Positions 1-5,201 of a stretch of DNA of 5,201 nucleotides are shown one piece after another. This stretch comes from Flavobacteriales bacterium. GTDB taxonomy: Bacteria; Bacteroidota; Bacteroidia; Flavobacteriales_D; Sanyastnellaceae. The stretch lies in the NCBI GenBank assembly GCA_947460525.1, contig CANHIV010000107.1, positions 1 through 5,201 of the forward strand. The letters run 5' to 3'. The notes below the pieces were generated by a model. The model did not search any database. It saw only the letters and a program-made list of their open reading frames with translations, and was not told the DNA's origin. The position numbers and the translations under genes are program-made. How positions within the stretch are numbered: position 1 is the first letter of the stretch; each line of letters opens with the position of its first letter.

Positions 1-593
1 AGATAGCGGTAATGGTGGCACGAAATGCCAACGGAGAAATGAAGACGTTTCCTGCGGTGGATATGGAGTTTAATCCAGAAGCCAATTTGGTAGAGTTTTT
101 ATTTACGCCTTCTGAGCGCTCAGCTGAGATCATTGAAAGAGCAGAGCAATTGGCCATCACCGTAGCGGAGAAAATGGGAATTGTAGGCGTTTTGGCTGTA
201 GAAATGTTTGTGCTTCGCGATGGTTCCGTTTTGGTGAATGAGGTGGCACCACGCCCCCACAATAGCGGACACCATACCATTGAGTGTTGTTATACTTCTC
301 AATATGAACAACATTTGAGAGCCATTATGAACTGGCCCTTGGGCGATACGTCTTTGATTCAACCCGCTGTGATGGTAAATCTGTTGGGCGAGAAAAATAG
401 TCAAGGAAATGTGGTGTATCAAGGCATGGATGAGGTGTTACGAATCCCAGGTGTTTACGTGCATCTGTATGGAAAGAAAACCACTTCGTCTTTTCGCAAA
501 ATGGGTCATGTCACCATACTTCATGAAAGCCTAGAACAAGCCAAGTCAACTGCACGTGAGGTGATGCAGAAACTGAAGGTTGTTGGCGAATAA
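1..593 (+). CDS. purK: 5-(carboxyamino)imidazole ribonucleotide synthase, C-terminal part (5' end outside window)
   Basis: PurK is a cytoplasmic ATP-grasp enzyme that carboxylates aminoimidazole ribonucleotide with ATP and bicarbonate to give N5-CAIR, which PurE then rearranges, in de novo purine synthesis. The reading frame is open from base 3, giving 196 visible codons and a TAA stop; PurK proteins are usually near 380 residues, so about half is present. The frame reads IAVMVARN before the first in-window ATG, matching the PurK 'isV.vARn' segment, so that ATG is internal and not the start. The family signature NEVAPRPHNSGHHTIE lies at visible residues 79-94; N79 and E80, with E67 in the LAVEMFV strand, sit where ATP-grasp enzymes bind Mg2+. 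The C-terminal MVNLLG segment is also typical. No frameshift or missing motif is visible. thyA follows on the same strand after 49 bases. Confidence 0.96.
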   Translation, partial: IAVMVARNANGEMKTFPAVDMEFNPEANLVEFLFTPSERSAEIIERAEQLAITVAEKMGIVGVLAVEMFVLRDGSVLVNEVAPRPHNSGHHTIECCYTSQYEQHLRAIMNWPLGDTSLIQPAVMVNLLGEKNSQGNVVYQGMDEVLRIPGVYVHLYGKKTTSSFRKMGHVTILHESLEQAKSTAREVMQKLKVVGE

Positions 594-642
594 AGCTTGA
601 TTTAATTTTCCTTCATTTGTACTTATTGATTAGTTTCGCTTC

Positions 643-1437
643 ATGAAGCAGTACCATGATTTGTTGCAACATTTGTTGGACAATGGCGTGTCCAAATCAG
701 ACAGGACCGGCACAGGAACGATGAGTGTATTTGGTTATCAAATGCGATTTGATTTGAGCAAAGGTTTTCCGCTTTTGACCACTAAAAAATTGCATACCAA
801 GAGCATCATTCATGAGTTGTTGTGGTTCATCAAAGGCGACACCAATATCTCTTATTTGAAAGAAAATGGTGTTTCCATTTGGGATGAGTGGGCAGATGAG
901 AATGGCGATTTGGGACCTGTTTATGGATACCAATGGCGCAGTTGGCCCAATCCGGATGGCACACACACGGATCAGTTGCAAAAATTGGTGGATGGGTTAA
1001 AAAAGAATCCTGATGGAAGAAGACACATTGTTTCTGCATGGAATCCATCATTTATCGATCAAATGGCGTTGCCTCCTTGTCACTGTCTTTTCCAGTTTTA
1101 TGTAGCAGAGGGAAAATTAAGTTGTCAGTTGTACCAACGAAGCGCAGATACATTTTTAGGCGTTCCATTCAACATTGCTTCTTATGCATTGATGACCATG
1201 ATGATGGCACAGGTATGTGGTTTGGAGCCCGGTGATTTTGTTTGGACGGGTGGTGATGTGCATTTGTACAGCAATCACGTTGAGCAAGCCCAATTGCAAT
1301 TGACGAGAGATTTCAGAGGTTTGCCGACCATGAAGATTAATCCAGAAGTCAAGTCCATCTTTGATTTTAAATACGAAGATTTTACGCTGGAGAATTATGA
1401 TCCACATCCACACATCAAAGCACCTGTAGCTGTATAG
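643..1437 (+). CDS. thyA: thymidylate synthase
   Basis: ThyA methylates dUMP to dTMP using 5,10-methylenetetrahydrofolate, releasing dihydrofolate; it works in the cytoplasm as a homodimer. The protein is 264 aa, the same length as E. coli ThyA, and the key residues fall at the same numbers: R21 (phosphate binding), R126 and R127 (contributed from the partner subunit), catalytic nucleophile C146 in [13 protein letters not shown]166, D169 and N177 in [13 protein letters not shown], and H207/Y209 in [10 protein letters not shown]. It ends in the usual APVAV-like tail. The ATG at 643 gives the exact family N terminus ([15 protein letters not shown]). No Shine-Dalgarno sequence precedes it, as is common in Bacteroidota. 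The gene ends with TAG 4 bases before folA, whose product recycles the dihydrofolate made here, so the two are very likely one transcription unit. Confidence 0.98.
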   Translation: MKQYHDLLQHLLDNGVSKSDRTGTGTMSVFGYQMRFDLSKGFPLLTTKKLHTKSIIHELLWFIKGDTNISYLKENGVSIWDEWADENGDLGPVYGYQWRSWPNPDGTHTDQLQKLVDGLKKNPDGRRHIVSAWNPSFIDQMALPPCHCLFQFYVAEGKLSCQLYQRSADTFLGVPFNIASYALMTMMMAQVCGLEPGDFVWTGGDVHLYSNHVEQAQLQLTRDFRGLPTMKINPEVKSIFDFKYEDFTLENYDPHPHIKAPVAV

Positions 1438-1441
1438 GCTT

Positions 1442-1957
1442 ATGCAAAAGATTTCTATTATTGTGGCAATTGGCGCCAACCGAGAGATTGGCAAGGACAA
1501 CGATTTGATGTGGCATCTGCCCGTGGATATGCGCTTTTTCAAGGAGAAGACATTGGGTCATCCAGTGATTATGGGCCGAAAGAATTACGAGAGCATTCCT
1601 GAGAAGTACCGACCCTTTAAGGATCGATTGAACATTGTTGTGAGTTCTCAACCCAATTACCCTGCGACCGGTTGTGTTTTATTTCAAGATTTGACACAAG
1701 CCACGCAGTATGCAAAGGAGCAAGATGCGCAGGAAGTTTTTATCATTGGCGGTGGACAGATTTATGCGGAAGCTATTCGTTTGAAGTTGATCAATACCAT
1801 GTACATCACCCACATTGATGGGGAGTTTCCTGGAGCCCATACTTTCTTTGCTGATTTTGAAATCAGTGATTGGAACAGGTTAGAGTTGTTTCGTCAAGAG
1901 AAAGACGAGAAGCACCAATTTTCTTTTTCCGTTTACGAGTATACCAAGAAGAACTAG
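1442..1957 (+). CDS. folA: dihydrofolate reductase
   Basis: DHFR reduces dihydrofolate to tetrahydrofolate with NADPH and is the target of trimethoprim. The protein is 171 aa, slightly longer than the 159 aa E. coli enzyme. Family marks in order: ISIIVAIGANREIG at the N terminus (adenine/folate strand and Met20-loop region), W24 and the catalytic acid D29 in MWHLPVDMRFFK (E. coli W22, D27), F33, the NADPH-binding PVIMGRKNYESIP at 41-53, R62 (E. coli R57, binds the folate glutamate tail), the IIGGGQIY phosphate-binding turn at 101-108, and T123 in YITHID (E. coli T113). Every core residue is present, so the enzyme should be active. The start is 4 bases after the thyA stop, with no obvious Shine-Dalgarno. 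The TAG stop at 1955-1957 overlaps the stop of the convergent amidohydrolase gene. Confidence 0.97.
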   Translation: MQKISIIVAIGANREIGKDNDLMWHLPVDMRFFKEKTLGHPVIMGRKNYESIPEKYRPFKDRLNIVVSSQPNYPATGCVLFQDLTQATQYAKEQDAQEVFIIGGGQIYAEAIRLKLINTMYITHIDGEFPGAHTFFADFEISDWNRLELFRQEKDEKHQFSFSVYEYTKKN

Positions 1958-3138
1958 CCCTTTGCGCCAAGATAGGCCATCAAGCCCACGCCTGTAATCA
2001 AAGCATCTTCGTTGATATCGAATCGGTTGTTGTGAACCGGAGCGTTAAAGGAAGCGCCATCTTTGGAAGCCGTTCCTAATCGGTAAAAACAAGAAGGAGC
2101 GTGTTGGGCAAAATAGGCAAAATCTTCAGCAGTTGTCCTTAAAGATAACGGAACAACGTTGTCTTCTCCTAAAAATTCTTTGGCCAATTGAATGGCTTTT
2201 TCAGTGGTCAATTCATCATTGAAAAGTGCAGGATAGCCCACCCGAATGTCAACCACTATTTCTGTGCCTGTTGCTTGGGCAATGCCTTGACAGATTTGAT
2301 GAATTATTTCATGCGCTTTGTACCGCCACGCTTCGTCAAAGGTCCTGAATGTTCCTTCCAATGCAGCTGTATCAGGGATAATATTGGTGGCGCCATTGGC
2401 GTTGAATTTTCCAATTGTGAGTACAGAAGGCGTGGCAGGTTCGGCATTTCTGCTCACCACAGTTTGAAGTTGAATGACCAATTGAGCAGCAGCCACAATG
2501 GGGTCGATGCACTGATTGGGTTTGGCGCCATGCCCTCCTTTTCCTTTTACCGTGATATAGAGTTCATCAGTGCTCGCCATGTACCACCCTGGTTTGAAGC
2601 CTACTTTTCCGGCGGGTAATTCAGGGTAGACATGTTGTCCATAAATATGCTGAGGTTGGTAGTTGTTGAAAATTCCAGCCTTGATCATTTCATTTGCGCC
2701 ACCCGGTAGCACTTCTTCACCAGGTTGAAAAATGATTTGCACGGTTCCTTCCCATTCGTCTTTTAGTCGGTGCAGAACAATGGCAGCGCCCAAGGCACAT
2801 GTGGTGTGTACATCGTGTCCACAGGCGTGCATCACACCATCGATTTGACTTTTGTATTCAACTTGGTTTTGCTCTACAATGGGGAGCGCGTCCATGTCAC
2901 CCCTCAAGCTAATTTTTCTAGATTGAGGATTTTTACCTTCGATAATCGCGGTTATACCTGTATTGACCCAACCCGCTTCAAAAGCAATGCCTTCTGATTT
3001 GAGTTTTTCTTGAATCCAATTCGAAGTATTGTATTCTTGAAAAGATAACTCTGGATTTTGATGAAGGTGACGACGGAATGTTATCCACTGCGGATGCAGG
3101 GAGGCTGACAATTCTTGAATTTTTTTTAAAAGGCTCAT
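1954..3138 (-). CDS. M20-family metal-dependent amidohydrolase/peptidase (M20D-type)
   Basis: This is a probable zinc- or manganese-dependent hydrolase of N-acyl amino acid or related amide bonds, of the HipO/AmhX/IAA-amino-acid-hydrolase/N-acetyldiaminopimelate-deacetylase group. The 394 aa length fits that family. Residues seen: RRHLHQNPELSFQE at 22-35, RGDMDALP at 79-86, the metal-site C105 and H107 in MHACGHDVHTT, E141/E142 in QPGEE, H169 in GQHVYPELP, and the last ligand H369 in PVHNNRFDIN. The lid/dimerisation domain is roughly residues 185-300, with GGHGAKP at 201-207. No signal peptide is apparent, so it is predicted to be cytoplasmic. The exact substrate cannot be read from sequence. 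The ATG overlaps the stop of the upstream small membrane-protein gene (ATGA), which suggests translational coupling. Its TAG stop shares CTAG with the folA stop on the other strand. Confidence 0.94.
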   Translation of the reverse strand: MSLLKKIQELSASLHPQWITFRRHLHQNPELSFQEYNTSNWIQEKLKSEGIAFEAGWVNTGITAIIEGKNPQSRKISLRGDMDALPIVEQNQVEYKSQIDGVMHACGHDVHTTCALGAAIVLHRLKDEWEGTVQIIFQPGEEVLPGGANEMIKAGIFNNYQPQHIYGQHVYPELPAGKVGFKPGWYMASTDELYITVKGKGGHGAKPNQCIDPIVAAAQLVIQLQTVVSRNAEPATPSVLTIGKFNANGATNIIPDTAALEGTFRTFDEAWRYKAHEIIHQICQGIAQATGTEIVVDIRVGYPALFNDELTTEKAIQLAKEFLGEDNVVPLSLRTTAEDFAYFAQHAPSCFYRLGTASKDGASFNAPVHNNRFDINEDALITGVGLMAYLGAKG

Positions 3139-3518
3139 TTTTTACAAGGAGATTGGTTTTCCATTCCTTTTCGTTCGATGTGCAAAATATTGGCGGTTGA
3201 GTCCAAAAGTTCGATGGTTACAGCAACGAGGTCATCTTCCAAGTAGTAAACCTTGTCCTTTTGCTGCACGTTGCTTTTTTCAAAATTGATGCTACCGTCG
3301 GATAACACTTCTCTCCAACCATTCTCTTCTACAGCAAAGTACTTGGCTTCACATGCGGCTGTCTCAGTTAATGTCCACTTTTTTTCTTTGATGGATTGTC
3401 TAATTTGCTTTCCTGGCAGCCAACCCAACCAATCATAGTTGGGGAACATGATGTAAACCAGTGAGCATCCGATGACGACACCAATCATAAAACGCAACAA
3501 CCGTTGAGAAAATTTCAT
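3135..3518 (-). CDS. small N-terminally membrane-anchored protein of unknown function
   Basis: The protein is 127 aa. The N terminus MKFSQRLLR is positively charged and is followed by a hydrophobic segment at about residues 10-25 (FMIGVVIGCSLVYIMF), then a mainly polar domain of about 100 residues ending in CKK. This suggests a single-pass inner-membrane anchor with the C-terminal domain outside the cytoplasm. V15-I16-G17-C18 also fits a lipobox, but the residues after C18 remain hydrophobic, so I favour a plain anchor. The C-terminal half (DGSINFEKSN, then YYLEDD, then a beta-rich VAVTIELLDSTANILHIER) resembles small Bacteroidota proteins that I recall annotated as DUF4258-like; this is from memory and uncertain. 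There are three cysteines: C18, C56 and C125. Its TGA stop overlaps the amidohydrolase ATG, so the two genes form an operon. It is transcribed divergently from ddl. I do not recognise a function. Confidence 0.85.
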   Translation of the reverse strand: MKFSQRLLRFMIGVVIGCSLVYIMFPNYDWLGWLPGKQIRQSIKEKKWTLTETAACEAKYFAVEENGWREVLSDGSINFEKSNVQQKDKVYYLEDDLVAVTIELLDSTANILHIERKGMENQSPCKK

Positions 3519-3522
3519 GGTG

Positions 3523-3530
3523 CAAAGATG
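3523..3530 (-). promoter_or_regulatory. possible -7 promoter element for the small membrane protein operon
   Basis: Read on the - strand this is CATCTTTG, followed by CACC and then the ATG at 3518. It matches five of the six fixed positions of the Bacteroidota -7 consensus TAnnTTTG. It lies so close to the start codon that the transcript would be nearly leaderless. I see no TTG -33 element at the expected spacing (the only nearby TTG is about 10 bases upstream), so the call is tentative. Confidence 0.25.
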
Positions 3531-3623
3531 ATGATTTTATCAAAATTCGCTATTCACGATGAAAAGTTAATGTTCCGTAAAAATACCGATGCGGGGAAAC
3601 AGAAAAGCGCTCATTTTTGGAAC

Positions 3624-4595
3624 ATGGAAAAAAAGCGAATAGCGGTAGTATCTGGCGGCTTTAGTGGAGAGGCAGCGGTTTCTATGCGCAGTGCCAAGAT
3701 GGTGATGACGCATATCGACCGTGAGAAGTATACGCCAACCCAAGTGGTCATTGAACGAGAAAAGTGGGTAGCTATTGTGGAAGAGCAAGAAATAGCCATG
3801 GATAAAAATGATTTTTCTTTTACCCATAATGGAGAAAGAAATCATTTTGATGGTGTTTTCATGATTGTTCACGGCACACCTGGAGAGGACGGAATTTTAC
3901 AAGGGTATTTTCAACTGTTGGGCTTGCCCATTACAACCGGTGATGTTTTGAACATGGCCATTACATTCAATAAAAAAGCCACAACAGATGCCTTGAGAAA
4001 TTTGGGTTATTCAGTGGCCAAGAGCGTGATGATCAGAAAAGGAGACTCCATTGAAACACCATCAATATTGAGTAAGGTAGGTCTACCCTGTTTTGTGAAA
4101 CCGAATAACGGAGGCTCATCCATCGGCACTTCCAAGGTGAAGGAAGAAGGAGAATTGGTTTCGGCCATAGAAAAGGCACTTAAGGAAGATCAACAAGCCT
4201 TGATTGAGTCATTTGTTGATGGCGTTGAGGTGACTTGCGGCGTCATTCATTACCAAGGAAAAGTAACTGCGTTGCCTTTGACAGAAATTGTTACTGAGAA
4301 CGAGTTTTTTGATTATCAAGCCAAGTATGACGGCGCTTCGCAAGAAATTACCCCGGCGCGACTTCCGGAGGAAATGAGTGAGAGAGTGCGCGGATTGGCT
4401 GCACGCATCTACCAAGATTTAAGATGTTCCGGCATGATCAGAGTGGACTTTATCATCCAGAATGACGAGCCCCATGTTATTGAGGTGAATACGGTTCCGG
4501 GATTTTCAGAAGCTTCGATTATTCCCCAACAAGCGGCGGTTTTTGGAATCGATAAAACCACCTTGATTTCAACGGTAATTTCATCATGTTTTTAA
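3624..4595 (+). CDS. ddl: D-alanine--D-alanine ligase
   Basis: Ddl is a cytoplasmic ATP-grasp enzyme that joins two D-alanines; the dipeptide is added by MurF to peptidoglycan precursors. From the ATG at 3624 the protein is 323 aa, normal for a compact Ddl. Residues seen: GGFSGEAAVS at 11-20 with E16 (DdlB E15), HGTPGEDGILQG at 83-94, the VKPNNGGSSIGTSK glycine-rich ATP loop at 158-171, AKY ending in Y235 (DdlB Y216, the tyrosine of D-Ala rather than D-lactate ligases), R273 and D275 in IRVDF, and E287/N289 of the Mg2+ site in IEVNTVPGFSEASIIP, with S298 matching DdlB S281. The frame stays open up to an ATG at 3504, but those 40 extra residues are not Ddl-like and that start would overlap the divergent gene. 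MEKKRIAVVSGG is the natural N terminus. A GGA lies just before the start but is too weak to call a Shine-Dalgarno. Confidence 0.96.
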   Translation: MEKKRIAVVSGGFSGEAAVSMRSAKMVMTHIDREKYTPTQVVIEREKWVAIVEEQEIAMDKNDFSFTHNGERNHFDGVFMIVHGTPGEDGILQGYFQLLGLPITTGDVLNMAITFNKKATTDALRNLGYSVAKSVMIRKGDSIETPSILSKVGLPCFVKPNNGGSSIGTSKVKEEGELVSAIEKALKEDQQALIESFVDGVEVTCGVIHYQGKVTALPLTEIVTENEFFDYQAKYDGASQEITPARLPEEMSERVRGLAARIYQDLRCSGMIRVDFIIQNDEPHVIEVNTVPGFSEASIIPQQAAVFGIDKTTLISTVISSCF

Positions 4596-4604
4596 ATAAT
4601 AAAA

Positions 4605-4619
4605 ATCTGATAATCAGAT
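4605..4619. repeat. perfect 7-bp inverted repeat with 1-base centre
   Basis: ATCTGAT-A-ATCAGAT lies 9 bases after the ddl stop codon. The two 7-base arms are exact reverse complements. It could be a binding site for a dimeric regulator of the downstream receptor gene, or a short hairpin (6-bp stem ATCTGA/TCAGAT with a TAA loop) protecting or ending the ddl message. No T-run follows it directly, which argues against a classic intrinsic terminator. The palindrome is a fact of the sequence; its role is unknown. Confidence 0.55.
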
Positions 4620-4660
4620 AATTGATATAGAAAAAATAAATAGTTGGTGTTAAGATGCGT

Positions 4661-4677
4661 TAAAAAGAGCCTTTTTA
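4661..4677 (+). terminator. possible weak terminator-like hairpin downstream of ddl
   Basis: TAAAAAG-AGC-CTTTTTA forms a 7-bp stem with a 3-base loop. Two G-T wobble pairs can extend it (4660/4678 and 4659/4679), and the T-rich ATTTT follows. Its position, 65 bases after the ddl stop and ahead of the receptor gene, suits a terminator. However, the stem has only one G-C pair, so it may not stop polymerase well. Confidence 0.3.
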
Positions 4678-4679
4678 GT

Positions 4680-4687
4680 TATTTTAG
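4680..4687 (+). promoter_or_regulatory. possible -7 promoter element for the receptor gene
   Basis: TATTTTAG followed by CACC matches five of six fixed positions of the Bacteroidota -7 consensus TAnnTTTG. A TTA at 4660-4662, 17 bases upstream, is a near match to the -33 TTG. Transcription would begin around 4693-4695, leaving an AT-rich leader of nearly 40 bases with no Shine-Dalgarno close to the ATG at 4731. The match is imperfect in both boxes, so this is tentative. Confidence 0.3.
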
Positions 4688-4730
4688 CACCCTTTAATTA
4701 AGGAAAAATTTACACTAATTCAATCCAGAT

Positions 4731-5201
4731 ATGCGGAAAAAGATTACGCTATTGCTTGCAGGAATCTTGGTAACCTTGACCAGTGCTTTTGCTCAGAACT
4801 CAGGTACTTTGAAGGGAAAGGTGACCGACAGGGACAACAAGCAGCCATTGCCATTCGTGAATGTCATTATCTTCTTGAATGGAAATTTGGTAACCGGAGG
4901 ACAAACGGATATTGATGGTGAATACACCATTAAACCGGTAGATCCAGGGACTTACGATATCCAATTTAATTTTGTTGGATACCAATCTCAGGAGTTGAAA
5001 GGGGTGCCCGTATCAGCAGGTAAAATTCAGTTTGCCAATGCGGAGTTGTCTGCAGGAGCAGAATTAAAGACATTGGAAATTAGTGACTTTAAAGTTCCAT
5101 TGATCGATAAGGATGGTGGAGCATCGGGAGGAACAGTAACACGTGAAGAGTTGGCGCGCATGCCATCGCGTGATGCTTTGGGATTGGCCCAAACCGTTGC
5201 A
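4731..5201 (+). CDS. TonB-dependent receptor-type outer-membrane protein with carboxypeptidase-regulatory-like domain (3' end outside window)
   Basis: The frame is open for 157 codons from ATG 4731 to the window edge with no stop. Residues 1-21 form a clear Sec signal peptide: basic MRKK, a hydrophobic core, and a likely cleavage after AFA, before Q22. Residues about 25-108 form a carboxypeptidase-regulatory-like beta-sandwich domain: GTLKGKVTD, then PLPFVNVIIF, TDIDGEYTIKPVDPGTYDIQF and FVGYQSQE. Then come FKVPLIDKDGGASGG and VTREELARMPSRDALGLAQTVA, which read as the linker and beginning of a TonB plug domain. The family places it in the outer membrane, with the N-terminal domain in the periplasm. 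The substrate cannot be predicted because the plug and barrel lie beyond the edge. Other proteins also carry this N-terminal domain, but the plug-like continuation favours a receptor. It is separated from ddl by 135 bases and probably has its own promoter. Confidence 0.88.
   Translation, partial: MRKKITLLLAGILVTLTSAFAQNSGTLKGKVTDRDNKQPLPFVNVIIFLNGNLVTGGQTDIDGEYTIKPVDPGTYDIQFNFVGYQSQELKGVPVSAGKIQFANAELSAGAELKTLEISDFKVPLIDKDGGASGGTVTREELARMPSRDALGLAQTVA

Noticed and set aside
12..14. ATG at 12 as the start of the first gene
   Set aside because: The frame is open upstream to the window edge and the sequence matches the middle of PurK, so the true start is outside the window.
631..638. TAGTTTCG as a -7 promoter box for thyA
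   Set aside because: It matches five of six positions, but no TTG lies at a suitable -33 spacing (nearest end at 619 and 599), and it is only 4 bases from the start codon.
1192..1206. ATGATG-rich stretch in thyA as a short tandem repeat
   Set aside because: It encodes the Met-rich helix after FNIASYAL that thymidylate synthases normally carry, so it is explained by the protein.
1156..1542. 128-codon open frame on the - strand across thyA and folA
   Set aside because: It lies antisense to two clear enzymes, covers no conserved motif and its composition looks like a shadow frame.
2188..2619. 143-codon open frame on the + strand inside the amidohydrolase gene
   Set aside because: It is antisense to a well-supported M20 enzyme; the translation is cysteine- and phenylalanine-rich with no recognisable domain.
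3504..3623. 40-residue in-frame N-terminal extension of ddl from an ATG at 3504
   Set aside because: The extra residues do not look like Ddl, the start would overlap the divergent small-protein gene, and MEKKRIAVVSGG at 3624 gives the normal family N terminus.
1..5201. Mobile element, CRISPR array, tRNA/rRNA or defence system in the window
   Set aside because: Genes are intact, tightly packed housekeeping genes of similar base composition; no transposase, terminal repeats, spacer array or RNA gene fold was seen.

Overview
The window looks like an ordinary chromosomal segment from a member of the Bacteroidota, most likely Flavobacteriales-like. The reasons are the partial TonB-dependent receptor with an N-terminal carboxypeptidase-regulatory-like domain, the lack of clear Shine-Dalgarno sequences in front of the starts, TAnnTTTG-like promoter elements, and the style of the small membrane-anchored protein. 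Base composition is moderate throughout. I see no tRNA, rRNA, transposase, CRISPR array or phage gene. The lineage is an inference from gene content, not from a marker comparison.

Left part (1-1957, + strand): the C-terminal half of purK (purine biosynthesis), then thyA (thymidylate synthase), then folA (dihydrofolate reductase) only 4 bases after thyA. ThyA turns methylene-tetrahydrofolate into dihydrofolate while making dTMP, and FolA reduces the dihydrofolate back to tetrahydrofolate, so thyA-folA is a functional pair. purK lies 49 bases upstream on the same strand and may be co-transcribed.

Middle part (1954-3518, - strand): a small N-terminally membrane-anchored protein of unknown function (127 aa), followed in an ATGA start/stop overlap by an M20-family amidohydrolase/peptidase with its full set of metal ligands. 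The amidohydrolase ends tail-to-tail with folA; the two TAG stop codons share the palindrome CTAG, so there is no intergenic room for a terminator.

Right part (3519-5201, + strand): a 105-base divergent intergenic region, then ddl (D-alanine--D-alanine ligase, peptidoglycan precursor synthesis). Next comes a 135-base AT-rich spacer holding a perfect 15-base palindrome, a small A/T hairpin and a promoter-like element. Last is the beginning (157 codons) of a secreted, outer-membrane TonB-dependent receptor-type protein that runs off the right edge.

The window is dominated by well-known housekeeping genes. I did not find a previously undescribed system. The least explained items are the small anchored protein coupled to the amidohydrolase, and the palindrome/hairpin spacer ahead of the receptor gene.
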